This document shows positions 27,184 through 36,343 of a DNA stretch of 64,000 nucleotides, in pieces (positions within the stretch are counted from its first letter, which is position 1; every line of letters starts with the position of its first letter). The stretch comes from Rhodococcus sp. IEGM 1409 (GTDB lineage: Bacteria > Actinomycetota > Actinomycetes > Mycobacteriales > Mycobacteriaceae): contig NZ_JASHKN010000009.1 of NCBI RefSeq assembly GCF_030056735.1, positions 223,952 through 287,951 of the forward strand. Direction: 5' to 3'. The notes below the pieces were generated by a model, which worked only from the letters and a program-made list of their open reading frames with translations, ran no database searches and had not been told where the DNA came from. A program made the translations under genes and the position numbers.

Positions 27184-28203
27184 ATGTCGATTACGTCGCT
27201 TCCCGTGCTCGATCTGTCGCTGGCGCAGAACCCCGACACCGCCGAGCAGTTCCGCACTCAGCTCCGCGAGGCCACCCACGAGGTCGGATTCTTCTATCTT
27301 GTCGGCCACGGAATTCCCGACGACCTGCAGCGACGCCTCCTCGACGTCGCCCGCGAGTTCTTCGCGCTTCCGACTGCCGAGAAGCTCGCGATCGAGAACG
27401 TCCGCAGCCCGCACTTCCGTGGGTACACCAGGCTCGGCGGCGAACTGACCGAAGGCAAGCAGGACTGGCGCGAGCAGATCGACATCGGCGCCGAACAGCC
27501 CGCGGCTGAACGCACCGACACCTCACCGGCCTGGAAGATCCTGCAGGGGCCCAACCAGTGGCCCGACGCCCTTCCCGAACTCCGCGATGTCATCACCGAG
27601 TGGAACGACACGCTCACCTCGATCGCATTGAGCCTCTTGCGCGAATGGGCGGTAGCGCTGGGCCAGGACGCAAACATCTTCGACGACGCGTTCGCTCACG
27701 ATCCGTCGATCCTCATCAAGGTGGTGCGTTACCCCGGACGCCCGGAAGGTGCCGGCTCCCAGGGCGTCGGCGGGCACAAGGACGCGGGCGTACTGACTCT
27801 GCTCTATGTCGAACCAGGCAAGGGCGGTCTACAGGTCGAGCATGACGGCGACTGGATCGACGCACCGCCGATCGACGGGGCGCTGGTGGTCAACATCGGC
27901 GAACTGCTCGAGGTCGCAACCGGCGGTTACTTGAAAGCGACTGTGCACCGGGTAATTTCACCCGAAGGCGACGGCGAACGTATCTCGGTGCCGTTTTTCT
28001 TCAACCCGAACTACGCAGCACAGATCCCGGAGTTCGACCTGCCGCCCGAGTTGGCGGCGCGCGCCACCGGCGTCACCGTGGACGCGAACAACCCGATCCA
28101 CGATTCCTACGGGGCGAACGCCCTCAAGAGTCGACTACGCGCGCATCCTGATGTCGCGGCCCGATGGTGGCCGGACATCGTTGCGGCACAAAGCGCTACC
28201 TGA
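27184..28203 (+). CDS. Isopenicillin N synthase-like 2-oxoglutarate/Fe(II) oxygenase
   Basis: The 339-residue product has the plant-type DIOX_N region (LPVLDLSLA, VGFFYLVGHGIP) and a 2OG-Fe(II) core. The iron ligands fit GGHKDAG (H and D) and ATVHRV (H); the 2OG anchor is RISVPFFFNP. Such enzymes hydroxylate or desaturate small molecules. ATG 27184 is preferred because GAGGA lies just upstream; ATG 27145 is possible. It is monocistronic between the ino1 terminator and the convergent FadH-like gene (7-base gap). Substrate unknown. Confidence 0.85.
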   Translation: MSITSLPVLDLSLAQNPDTAEQFRTQLREATHEVGFFYLVGHGIPDDLQRRLLDVAREFFALPTAEKLAIENVRSPHFRGYTRLGGELTEGKQDWREQIDIGAEQPAAERTDTSPAWKILQGPNQWPDALPELRDVITEWNDTLTSIALSLLREWAVALGQDANIFDDAFAHDPSILIKVVRYPGRPEGAGSQGVGGHKDAGVLTLLYVEPGKGGLQVEHDGDWIDAPPIDGALVVNIGELLEVATGGYLKATVHRVISPEGDGERISVPFFFNPNYAAQIPEFDLPPELAARATGVTVDANNPIHDSYGANALKSRLRAHPDVAARWWPDIVAAQSAT

Positions 28204-28210
28204 AACCGAA

Positions 28211-30328
28211 CTACAGGTCCATCGCAACTTTCCACGCGGTGTGCATCGCACCTTCGATGTAGTCGACGTTTACCGCGTCCCCGACCACGTGTACGTCGGA
28301 GACGACGCCGATCAGAGAATCGGCCAGTGGCGCCTGTGCCGACACTCCCGACGCGACGACAACCATGTCGGCCAGAGCTGTCAGTGTCTTGTCACCGGAA
28401 CGAAATTTGACGTGCCCCTTGGTGATTCGCTGCACCGTTGAATTGCGGTGAATGTTCACACCGACATGCTTGGCGTTGCGCACAGCCGTCCAGCGGCGGG
28501 GCATCGCCATCGGAATGCCCAACTGCTGGCCTTCTTCGATCAGCGTCACATTGCGACCGCGCTCGGCCAGGAACTCCGCAAGCTCCAGTCCGACAAGCGA
28601 ACCACCGATCACGACGACGTCCTTGCCCATGGGCAGGAACTTGCGAGTCACGGCCCGGATCGCCGCGGGACTCTTGGTGATACCGGACAACTTGCCCAAC
28701 TTCGCCATCATCCGCAGGAACGGCGGTACCTGTGAGACGTCGCCTACTCCGGTCATCAAGGCGCGCAACGAGTCACCGGTGTGCACGTGTGGGAGATCGC
28801 CGCCCGGAACACTCGGCCGCTCACGGACTGCACCGGTAGCCACGACTACGGCGTCGGGGTTCAGAGCCCGGATCGAGGCGACTGTGGCCTCGGTCTTCAA
28901 CCGGATATCGACTCCCAGGCGCGAGGTCTCCACCTCGAGCCAGTCCAACAGACGACCGTTGTCCGGGGTGGTAAGGCTCGAGAACCAGAGCGTACCGCCG
29001 AGCCGATCTGCCTTGTCCACCAAGGTGACTCGATGTCCACGTTCACTGGCGACTCGCGCCGTCTCGAGACCGCCGGGGCCCGCGCCGACCACAACAACGT
29101 GCTTCGGAGCGCTGGTGCGAACGAAGGGGAGCAGCGCTTCGTTGCCCAGGGCGGGGTTGACAGCGCACAGCGGGGTTTCGTCCCAGAAGTTCTCCTGCAC
29201 GCAGACGTAACAGTTGATGCAAGGCCGAACCCGCTCGGGTGCACCGTCTTTGAGTTTGTTCACCAACTGTGGGTCTGCCAGGAGCTGACGGCCCATTGCG
29301 GCGAAGTCCGTGCGACCTTCCGCGATCATCCTCTCGCCGACCTCGGGGAGCATACGTCCGACGGTGATCACGGGGATCGATATCGCCTGCTTGATTCGCG
29401 TTGCATTGTCGGTGTAATAGCCGACCTTGTCGGGCAGGGGTCCGTCTGTGAAGTTGGCAAAAGCATTCAATGCGGTACCGGTGACATGGATGGCGTCAGC
29501 TCCGGCCTCTTCGAACATCGTGGCGGCCGCAGCAGCCTCGTCGACAGTTAGCCCGTCGGATTCGCCATACTCTTGACCAGCCAGACGCACGATGACGGCA
29601 AGCGAATCACCGACCTCCCCCTTGACCGCCCGTATAACTTCACAAGACAGGCGAGCCCGATTCTCCATGGAACCTCCGTACTCGTCGCTGCGCTGATTCG
29701 TGTACCGACTCAGGAACGCTCCGAGGACGTAGTTGTGGGCACAGTGAATCTCGACGGCGTCGCCGCCCGCCGCCTTCACCCGTCCGGCAGCCTCGGCGAA
29801 CATGCGAACCAGCCAATCAAGATCTTCCTTGGTGGCCTCGTGATAGGTCGCCCTCTTGCCCTCGTTGATGGCAGCCATCTTGCCCAGTTCTTCGGGTGTG
29901 CAATCGGCCATCGCACTCATGTCACCCGGCGGCTTCGGCGTGGACGGGACCAACTGCGGTCGGCCGTCGAGGGTATCGATGCGCGCCACCTTGCCGTGGT
30001 GTGTCATCTGCACACAGAGCTTGCTGCCTGCGTCGTGCACCGCGTCGGCCAATGCTTTGAGTCCGGGGATGAACCGGTCTTCCGATAGCCCCGGTTCCTT
30101 GCGACTGGTGCAGCCCAGCGGATACGCAACAGCGCAGCAACCGGTGATGATCAGACCCGTTCCACCGGCCGCGCGCGCCACGAAGTGGTCGATGTCGCCC
30201 TTTTCGATTTCCCCGTCTTCACACAGATTCATGTCCATGGCAGGGAGAACGACGCGATTGGGCACCGTCATCGGGCCGATAGTGCCTGGTGCGAGAAGGT
30301 GCGGAAAGGTCTGGCTTCGGATCGTCAC
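28211..30328 (-). CDS. FadH-like NADH:flavin oxidoreductase (2,4-dienoyl-CoA reductase family)
   Basis: The 705-residue flavoenzyme has an N-terminal Old Yellow Enzyme TIM barrel (residues 1 to about 350, with VQMTHHGKVA and GDAVEIHCAHNYVLGAFLS). A [4Fe-4S] cluster motif follows (CINCYVCVQ...12 residues...C), then FAD- and NAD-binding domains (VVVGAGPGGLETARVA, VVIGGSLVGLELAEFLA). The family includes 2,4-dienoyl-CoA reductase, trimethylamine dehydrogenase and enoate or steroid reductases, so the substrate is open. GTG 30328 is the start. It lies 59 bases downstream of the mocR gene on the same strand. Confidence 0.88.
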   Translation of the reverse strand: MTIRSQTFPHLLAPGTIGPMTVPNRVVLPAMDMNLCEDGEIEKGDIDHFVARAAGGTGLIITGCCAVAYPLGCTSRKEPGLSEDRFIPGLKALADAVHDAGSKLCVQMTHHGKVARIDTLDGRPQLVPSTPKPPGDMSAMADCTPEELGKMAAINEGKRATYHEATKEDLDWLVRMFAEAAGRVKAAGGDAVEIHCAHNYVLGAFLSRYTNQRSDEYGGSMENRARLSCEVIRAVKGEVGDSLAVIVRLAGQEYGESDGLTVDEAAAAATMFEEAGADAIHVTGTALNAFANFTDGPLPDKVGYYTDNATRIKQAISIPVITVGRMLPEVGERMIAEGRTDFAAMGRQLLADPQLVNKLKDGAPERVRPCINCYVCVQENFWDETPLCAVNPALGNEALLPFVRTSAPKHVVVVGAGPGGLETARVASERGHRVTLVDKADRLGGTLWFSSLTTPDNGRLLDWLEVETSRLGVDIRLKTEATVASIRALNPDAVVVATGAVRERPSVPGGDLPHVHTGDSLRALMTGVGDVSQVPPFLRMMAKLGKLSGITKSPAAIRAVTRKFLPMGKDVVVIGGSLVGLELAEFLAERGRNVTLIEEGQQLGIPMAMPRRWTAVRNAKHVGVNIHRNSTVQRITKGHVKFRSGDKTLTALADMVVVASGVSAQAPLADSLIGVVSDVHVVGDAVNVDYIEGAMHTAWKVAMDL

Positions 30329-30387
30329 GAGTGGACGCTAGAACTCGACGCCACCCGTCCGTTGCCGCACTCCCGATCATCGAGACT

Positions 30388-31773
30388 TCACGCGCTGTGA
30401 CGTGCGAGGCACTCGGCTATCACCTCGAGCGCATATTCGAGGTCTGCGGATTCCACTCGCCCGTAGCCGATGACCAATCCGCCGGGGTCTCCGTGCGTTC
30501 GGGTGGACTCGACCAGGGTGGGCACTTCGACGCCGTGTTCAAGTGCCTCGCATGCGACGACCGCCGCCAAATCTGCGTCGAGCATGAGCGTCGTATGCAT
30601 GCCGGCGCCGAGTCCACGCAGTTCGCCGAATGGTGACAGCGCCTCTTCCACTGCACGATCCCGTTCGCGGTACCGACGACGTGCGGTGCGCACCGCCCGA
30701 TCCCATTCGCCGTCACGGAGTAGCGACAGGAGTGCGTGCTGCAGCGGTATCGAGGGGAAGTCGCCGATTCGTTTGCGGTAAGTCGCAATGCGCTCGACCA
30801 ACTCGAGAGGAGCTACCAACCAGCCCAGTCGAATTCCCGCGCCGAGCGTCTTGGCAACCGTGCCGAGATACACCACCCGGTCCGGAGCCAACTGCGCAAG
30901 CGCAGGCAAAGGTGCTACGTTGTAACGGAATTCGGAGTCGTAGTCGTCTTCGAACAGGACAACATCGCGGGTTCGAGCGAAGTCGATCAACTGATTTCGA
31001 CGACGGACGGGAAGCAGGCCACCTGTCGGATACTGGTGGGACGGTGTCACATACACGCCACGAATGTTCTCCGGTGCCGATTCGAGTTGGTTCACACAGA
31101 GACCGTGCGCATCAACCGGCACGTCCAGCAACGACCATCCACATGCCGTTGCGGCTGAGGACGCGTAACGATATCCAGGATCTTCCATCGCCAGGACTGC
31201 GCCACTGGTACGCAACGCCGACAGGGCCAGGCCGAGGCCGTGGGTGGCGCCCGAGGTGATCAGGATTCGCTCGGGTTCGACCGACATACCTCGGGCCCTC
31301 GCCAGCAATTGCGATAGTGCCGAACGTAATTCGTAGTCACCCGCGGGATCGGGATCCTCGAATGGTGGCGGCTTGGCCCCGACGTCTCGCCACGCTCGAC
31401 GCCACGCTGCCGAAGCGCGCGGCGGCGTCCACGGCACACCGGGACGAAGCCGCACCCTGGGCAACACCTTCTCGGCGGGCTTCGCGGTTGTAGTCGTGGA
31501 AGTGACCACGGGGGAGGGCGCCTCGGCAACGAAGGTGCCCGAACCGTGCACAGCGACCAGCCAACCCTCTGCGATCAACTGCTCGTATGCCCGTTCCACG
31601 ACGCCACGCGCCACCGCAAGCTCTGCCGCAAGCTTCCGGGAGCTGGGTAACCGCAGACCGACCGCCGCCTGACCACTGCGGATGTCAGCTCTGAGGTGGT
31701 CGGCGACCTGGACCGGAAGCGCCCGCCGATCCGTCCGGTCGAGGACTACGGCTACTGCCGAAGGAAGAAACAT
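30388..31773 (-). CDS. MocR/PdxR-type GntR-aminotransferase regulator
   Basis: The 461-residue protein joins a GntR winged helix (ALPVQVADHLRADIRSGQ, LPSSRKLAAELAVARGVVERAYEQL) to a fold type I aminotransferase domain that binds PLP (ITSGATHGLGLALSAL, EDDYDSEFRYN, VAKTLGAGIRLGWL with the Schiff-base Lys). PdxR members sense PLP and control vitamin B6 genes. ATG 31773 has GAGAGGG upstream. It is divergent from a pyridoxamine-oxidase-like gene, with paired inverted repeats between them. Confidence 0.9.
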   Translation of the reverse strand: MFLPSAVAVVLDRTDRRALPVQVADHLRADIRSGQAAVGLRLPSSRKLAAELAVARGVVERAYEQLIAEGWLVAVHGSGTFVAEAPSPVVTSTTTTAKPAEKVLPRVRLRPGVPWTPPRASAAWRRAWRDVGAKPPPFEDPDPAGDYELRSALSQLLARARGMSVEPERILITSGATHGLGLALSALRTSGAVLAMEDPGYRYASSAATACGWSLLDVPVDAHGLCVNQLESAPENIRGVYVTPSHQYPTGGLLPVRRRNQLIDFARTRDVVLFEDDYDSEFRYNVAPLPALAQLAPDRVVYLGTVAKTLGAGIRLGWLVAPLELVERIATYRKRIGDFPSIPLQHALLSLLRDGEWDRAVRTARRRYRERDRAVEEALSPFGELRGLGAGMHTTLMLDADLAAVVACEALEHGVEVPTLVESTRTHGDPGGLVIGYGRVESADLEYALEVIAECLARHSA

Positions 31774-31793
31774 CAGAACCCTCTCGGAAGTCG

Positions 31794-31852
31794 CCAATCG
31801 AAAGTGGCTTATCGAAGTCTCCATTGATTGGACCATGACTTGAAGCCACTTT
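31794..31852. promoter_or_regulatory. Paired inverted repeats between mocR and the PNPOx-like gene
   Basis: AAAGTGGCTT (31801-31810) recurs inverted as AAGCCACTTT (31843-31852). CCAATC (31794-31799) recurs inverted as GATTGG (31826-31831). The interleaved repeats fill most of the 97-base divergent gap, which suits MocR-type regulators that contact two spaced half-sites. Confidence 0.6.
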
Positions 31853-31870
31853 GCCACCAACATTGACTGC

Positions 31871-32566
31871 ATGACAGATTCCGTTGTCCTCACCGTCCCA
31901 GCAGTCACTGCCCCGCTGTCCCCGACAGCACGTACGACGCACAAGCGCGCCCGCCATCACGGTGTCGCAGAACGAGCGGCCCTCGTCGACGTATTGCAGT
32001 CCGCGAAGCTGTGCCATATGGGCGTGACCGTCGGCGGAGTTCCCATGGTGTTTCCCACCGCCTATGGATTCGACCTCGACGGCCCCGACCGTGGTGGGTC
32101 TATCTATCTTCACGGTTCAGTGGCTTCACGAAGCTTGGCTCCCGACAGCGAAATCTGCATCACCATCACGATCCTCGACGGACTCGTGTTGGCTCGGTCA
32201 GGTTTTCATCATTCGATGAATTACCGCAGCGGAATCGTCGTCGGATCACCTCGAGTCGTCACCGACGGCGACGAGCGGGTGAAGGCCCTGGACCTGATCG
32301 TCGACCAGGTGGTTCCCGGCCGGTCCCAGCATCTTCGGGATCACACGCGCAAGGAAATGGCGGCTACCGTGGTTCTTGCACTGCCGTTGTACGAGGCTTC
32401 CGTCAAGGCCCGCGCCGGCGGGCCCGGTGACGATGCCGCCGATATCGGTGTCGAAACCGTTTGGGCTGGAGTAGTTCCTGCATCCACGCACTTCGGTGAA
32501 CCGATTCCGTCCGAGGATCTCGATTCCAGCGTCGAACTACCGGAACATATCTCGACGATGGTCTGA
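31871..32566 (+). CDS. Pyridoxamine 5'-phosphate oxidase-like flavin/nucleotide-binding protein
   Basis: This 231-residue split-barrel protein (Pyridox_ox_2 type) reads RAALVDVLQSAKLCHMGVTVGG, PMVFPTAYGFD, IYLHGSVASRSL and SMNYRSGIVVGSPRVV. Members bind FMN or F420 and include B6-linked oxidases, but many are uncharacterised. The divergent MocR gene suggests B6-responsive control. ATG 31871 is the start. A terminator follows 28 bases after the stop. Confidence 0.85.
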   Translation: MTDSVVLTVPAVTAPLSPTARTTHKRARHHGVAERAALVDVLQSAKLCHMGVTVGGVPMVFPTAYGFDLDGPDRGGSIYLHGSVASRSLAPDSEICITITILDGLVLARSGFHHSMNYRSGIVVGSPRVVTDGDERVKALDLIVDQVVPGRSQHLRDHTRKEMAATVVLALPLYEASVKARAGGPGDDAADIGVETVWAGVVPASTHFGEPIPSEDLDSSVELPEHISTMV

Positions 32567-32594
32567 TTCCACTCGCGAGTCCGACAACACACGT

Positions 32595-32628
32595 CGAGCA
32601 CCGGGGCACGACTATGCCCCGGTGCTCG
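32595..32628. terminator. Bidirectional terminator between convergent genes
   Basis: CGAGCACCGGGGCA, loop CGACTA, TGCCCCGGTGCTCG form a perfect 14-bp stem between the stop codons of the PNPOx-like gene (+) and the HNH gene (-). T-tracts are weak on both sides. Confidence 0.75.
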
Positions 32629-32647
32629 AGTCTTCAGTTGTGGAGGT

Positions 32648-33886
32648 TCAAGCCGCAGTCGGTGGTCTGTTCCCGCCGATCGGATGCTGGAACGGGTCGA
32701 TCGACATCGGCGGATAGAACACTGTTTTCCGATCCGGGCCGATCTCCACCCGCCATTCCGTGTGGTGCATCGTCCGATGATGATGGCCACACAACAAGAT
32801 CAGATTGTCGAGATCCGTTGGACCACCATCACTCCAGTGAACAATATGATGAGCATCGCACCACCCCGATGGTGTCCCGCAACCCGGAAATGCACACCCA
32901 CCATCGCGCACCGCCAACGCCCGCCTTTGCGGAACCGTCACCGTTCGCACTTCCTTGCCGCACTCGAGCGGAACACCGTTCTCATCCAACAAGATTCGAG
33001 TGACCGTGCAGTCGCAGGCCAACATCCGGGCGGTATCGATGCTGATCGGGCCCACCCAATCTGCCCACGCGAACCCCAACTCTTCTGTCGACGGCAACAA
33101 GTCCTTCAAAGCCTGCATATCGGTCATGTCCTTCGCCGATGCGGTCACAGTGATGTGCGGTTTCACGCCGACTTCGATCGGACCCAACCCCGCCCGCTCG
33201 TACCGCCTCAACAACTCACAGAACCCATCCGCCCGCCGTAGCGCCGGAGTACGAGTGTCCTTGACGCCGTCCTTTTCCGGCGTCGGCGCCGACAGGCTCG
33301 AGAGCAACGTGATCAGACGGGCACCGTTGATCGCATCCAAATCACCCTTCACCGACACACGCCCGTACAAGCCTGTCGACGCGTAGAACTCGTTACGCTC
33401 CGAATCTTCCCCAACTGGAACACCGTCCTCGCGTTTGCCGTACTGCTTTTCGATCCGCCGAATCGCCGCCCGCACCGCATCACAATCCGCAATATTCTTC
33501 GACGCCAGATCAAGCAAAATCCCGCGAGCCTTGTCCACATCCGCCGGCGTCATGTTCTTCGGCGGATGCTGACAAAACGACGCCACCTGACGCGCTTTCA
33601 ACGCATCCACATCACCCCGGTGAAACGCATCCGCCACAACAGGTTCAAGTAGGAGCAACCGCGCCAAACTAACCAGCAGACTGCACTCACCGATCTCCAA
33701 ATTCGTCGAACCATGCAACCACTGCGCGATCGCCCGAAAACCCTTCCCGACCACAGTCTCCCGGGAAAACATCTCCACGATCAGCAACACCATCCGCGAC
33801 TGCAACTCGTGCCGGACGCGCACCAGATCCAGAACCTCACTCTTGAGATCCTCACCATCCAGCTGCCACGCTTCCCGACTGTCCAT
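32648..33886 (-). CDS. DUF222/HNH endonuclease-domain protein (13E12 repeat family)
   Basis: The 412-residue product has the N-terminal DUF222 domain and a C-terminal HNH nuclease motif with zinc-type cysteines (CAFPGCGTPSGWCDAHHIVHW, DNLILLCGHHH). These proteins are abundant multi-copy genes in Rhodococcus and Mycobacterium; several M. tuberculosis 13E12 genes are LexA-controlled. ATG 33886 is chosen because an SOS-box-like palindrome lies 14-29 bases upstream and would fall inside the gene if ATG 33919 were used. Its role is unknown; DNA damage response or selfish behaviour are the usual ideas. Confidence 0.9.
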   Translation of the reverse strand: MDSREAWQLDGEDLKSEVLDLVRVRHELQSRMVLLIVEMFSRETVVGKGFRAIAQWLHGSTNLEIGECSLLVSLARLLLLEPVVADAFHRGDVDALKARQVASFCQHPPKNMTPADVDKARGILLDLASKNIADCDAVRAAIRRIEKQYGKREDGVPVGEDSERNEFYASTGLYGRVSVKGDLDAINGARLITLLSSLSAPTPEKDGVKDTRTPALRRADGFCELLRRYERAGLGPIEVGVKPHITVTASAKDMTDMQALKDLLPSTEELGFAWADWVGPISIDTARMLACDCTVTRILLDENGVPLECGKEVRTVTVPQRRALAVRDGGCAFPGCGTPSGWCDAHHIVHWSDGGPTDLDNLILLCGHHHRTMHHTEWRVEIGPDRKTVFYPPMSIDPFQHPIGGNRPPTAA

Positions 33887-33899
33887 GAAGCAATCATGT

Positions 33900-33915
33900 T
33901 CGAACACAGTTTCGA
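33900..33915 (-). promoter_or_regulatory. LexA SOS box upstream of the HNH gene
   Basis: TCGAAC-ACAG-TTTCGA matches the mycobacterial SOS box TCGAAC-N4-GTTCGA at all but one position. It sits immediately upstream of the DUF222/HNH start codon, as known for 13E12 genes of M. tuberculosis. Confidence 0.7.
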
Positions 33916-33945
33916 ACACAAGGGAAAGAGAAATGAAAATAGCTG

Positions 33946-34761
33946 TTAATCAACAACTTTCGCATTCCAGGCGAAACGGTCAGGTTCTTGAGTCGCTGGA
34001 GTAGCCTCGGCTCGGCCTCCCATGAAGGGCCGGACCAGATCCAAGGGTAAGGGGAAGACAACGGTGGAGTTGTTCTCACTACCGATCTCGTGAAGCGTCT
34101 GCAGATAACGCAGCTGCAGGGTGGTTGGATTGCGACTGATCACCTCTGCCGCCTCGGCGAGTTTGGCCGAAGCCTGAAACTCCGCGTCGGCGTTGATGAT
34201 CTTGGCGCGCCGCTCTCGTTCGGCCTCAGCTTGCCTGGCGATGGCGCGCTGCATGTTGGCTGGGATCTCGACGTCCTTGATCTCCACGGTGGTGACTTTG
34301 ACTCCCCACGGCTCAGTCTGTTGGTCGATGACCTTCTGCAAGTCTTCGTTGAGGCGTTCACGTTCGGAGAGCAGCGAGTCCAGCTCTGCCTTGCCGAGAA
34401 TCGAGCGCAGTGTGGTCTGGGCGATCTGCGAGGTGGCGGCCAGAAAGTCCTCGACTTCGACTATCGAACGGTCCGCGTCGACAACCCGGAAGTACGTGAC
34501 GGCGGTGACCTTCACCGGGACGTTGTCGCGGGTGATCACCTCTTGGACCGGGATCTTCAGCGTCACGGTTCGCAGACTGACCCGCTCCATGCGATCAATG
34601 GCCGGAACCAGAATCACCAGGCCTGGGCCTTTCAAGGTGATCAGTCGACCGAGGCGGAACACCACCGCGCGCTCGTACTCACGCAGGACCCTCACCGACA
34701 TGCCCGCGAGCACTGCGGCCAACACGACAAACACAGACAACACGACAAGCACGGTGGTCAT
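33946..34761 (-). CDS. Stomatin/slipin-type SPFH membrane protein
   Basis: The 271-residue protein has an N-terminal membrane helix ([17 protein letters not shown]), the SPFH/band 7 domain ([54 protein letters not shown]) and a helical C-terminus rich in Ala/Glu. Such proteins form membrane microdomain scaffolds with NfeD partners. ATG 34761 overlaps the stop of the upstream NfeD-like gene (ATGA), so the two are coupled, the standard pairing of these families. Confidence 0.93.
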   Translation of the reverse strand: MTTVLVVLSVFVVLAAVLAGMSVRVLREYERAVVFRLGRLITLKGPGLVILVPAIDRMERVSLRTVTLKIPVQEVITRDNVPVKVTAVTYFRVVDADRSIVEVEDFLAATSQIAQTTLRSILGKAELDSLLSERERLNEDLQKVIDQQTEPWGVKVTTVEIKDVEIPANMQRAIARQAEAERERRAKIINADAEFQASAKLAEAAEVISRNPTTLQLRYLQTLHEIGSENNSTVVFPLPLDLVRPFMGGRAEATPATQEPDRFAWNAKVVD

Positions 34762-35228
34762 AGCGGCAGCTCCCACGGTTCACGACGGCGCACTTTCAGA
34801 GTCAGGCCTCGAACCTGCTCTACGACGACGGATTCGCCCACGGCAGGCACAGAGTCGTCGTACCCGAATTCCATTCGAGCACGCCATAATCCGCCGTCAA
34901 GCTCGACCTGACCCTGCACACCAGCCCAACTGCGAACCGTTGCATCGGAGCCGACCAGAGATTCCGTCCCGGTACGCACGGGCGCGCGGCGCGCGGTAAG
35001 CGCTTTTCGGCTCGCTACCGCCACTACGCCCAGGCCGACCACCGCAACCCCCGCCGTCACCGGGATCGCGATCAATTGGCCGATACCGTCGGATGTGAAG
35101 AGCATCCAGACACCCGCCCCGATCAGAAGAGCCCCCAGCGCACCGAGCACCCCCGCGGTTGGGGCATGCGCCTCGACCACGATCAACAGGACACCCACCA
35201 GCAGGGCAACGACACCGATCGTCGTCAT
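34758..35228 (-). CDS. NfeD-like membrane protein
   Basis: The 156-residue product has three or four membrane helices ([53 protein letters not shown]). A C-terminal OB-like domain follows ([40 protein letters not shown]). NfeD proteins partner SPFH proteins and may regulate their oligomers. ATG 35228 is supported by GGAGA 7 bases upstream and a typical family start; starts at 35309 or 35330 are possible. It is coupled to the stomatin gene by an ATGA overlap. Confidence 0.85.
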   Translation of the reverse strand: MTTIGVVALLVGVLLIVVEAHAPTAGVLGALGALLIGAGVWMLFTSDGIGQLIAIPVTAGVAVVGLGVVAVASRKALTARRAPVRTGTESLVGSDATVRSWAGVQGQVELDGGLWRARMEFGYDDSVPAVGESVVVEQVRGLTLKVRRREPWELPL

Positions 35229-35346
35229 CACTCGTCTCCACGCTCGCGAGGACGCGGTCACGTCGCGTAGCCATTGTGCGATCGCGCCCTCGACACCAAC
35301 GGTAATCATGTTCGGCCGGATCTGCCACAAGCGCTTTCACATCAAT

Positions 35347-36096
35347 TCAGAGAAGGACCTCACCGATCTGTCGTGCAGTCACCTTGGCGAGATCCGCGAG
35401 GAACGGAATCCGCTCGTCGATCATCAACTCCACAGGGCCACGGAGCCCGAGCGTGTAACGTACAGTGCCGGATCCATCGATGATCGGAATTCCGATCGTC
35501 CGGAAATCCGGGGTCAACTCTTCGTCGTTGAATCCGTATCCTCGCTCGCGGGTCAATTCCAATTCCCGGCGGATACCGGCAACATCGGTGATCGCACGCT
35601 GGGTGGTCGCTTCACGTGGCAGGGCAGCGAGTTCGAAGTCGTCGACGTCGGACCAGGCCAGAAAGGCTTTCCCCAGTGCGCTCGCATGCAAGGGAAGGCG
35701 GACACCCTGAAGCACGTGCCCGTCGGCCTCACGCCACCGACTGAAACCGAGCAACACCACCTCACTTCCGCTTCGCACTGCCAGCGAGGCGGATGCTCCT
35801 GTCGTCGCGGCCAATTGCTCCAAGTAGGGCTCGGACAGATAGATTCGATGCTGTCGATAGGAGACCTGTCCGTAGGCCGCCAGCGCCGCTCCGATGCGAT
35901 ACCGACTGGTCGCATCGTCCTTCTCGAGGAACCCCGCGTCGACGAGCGACTGCAGCAACCTATGCGTGGTGCTGACCGCAAGCTCTTGTCGCCGCGCAAC
36001 TTCCGAGACTCCCAGCTCTTCGCCACTGCGAAAACATGTGAGCATGGTCAGGGCACGGGTTACCGTCTGAACTCCCGCGCCGCGTGCGTCCGTCAC
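35347..36096 (-). CDS. IclR-family regulator of the sulfonate-type operon
   Basis: The 249-residue product has an IclR winged helix (VQTVTRALTMLTCFRSGEELGVSEVARRQ-type layout, STTHRLLQSLVDAGFLEK) and a C-terminal effector domain (HASALGKAFLAW, GYGFNDEEL, ELTRERG). GTG 36096 is chosen because AAAGGA lies 6 bases upstream; a start at 36147 adds 17 weak residues. It is divergent from the ABC importer operon, with a TTTCCAT/ATGGAAA palindrome between them. It probably represses or activates the operon in response to a small acid. Confidence 0.88.
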   Translation of the reverse strand: MTDARGAGVQTVTRALTMLTCFRSGEELGVSEVARRQELAVSTTHRLLQSLVDAGFLEKDDATSRYRIGAALAAYGQVSYRQHRIYLSEPYLEQLAATTGASASLAVRSGSEVVLLGFSRWREADGHVLQGVRLPLHASALGKAFLAWSDVDDFELAALPREATTQRAITDVAGIRRELELTRERGYGFNDEELTPDFRTIGIPIIDGSGTVRYTLGLRGPVELMIDERIPFLADLAKVTARQIGEVLL

Positions 36097-36169
36097 GAAC
36101 GATCCTTTCGCTGTGGCCTGATCGATCTGAGAATCGGACGCTAACACGGCCCCAGCAGTCCGGCCATCT

Positions 36170-36186
36170 TTTCCATCAGATGGAAA
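36170..36186. promoter_or_regulatory. IclR-type operator palindrome
   Basis: TTTCCAT-CAG-ATGGAAA is a perfect 17-base palindrome between the IclR gene and the ABC operon. IclR-family sites commonly have TTTCC...GGAAA half-sites. Confidence 0.6.
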
Positions 36187-36343
36187 GGAACCAGACGAAG
36201 ACCTACAAAAGCCCAGATGAACACACTTCTGATGTTGTCAAGGTTTCCAATCTCCAGAAAACAAACGGGGGCAAAACGGACACGCACCCAATAGCGTCAT
36301 CGTCGTCAGTTCTGACGATTCAACGCCTGAAGGAGCCACATAC

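Noticed and set aside
32648..33886. HNH gene as endonuclease partner of the RT or the intein
   Set aside because: It is more than 10 kb away on the other strand, has its own SOS box, and belongs to the common multi-copy DUF222 family.
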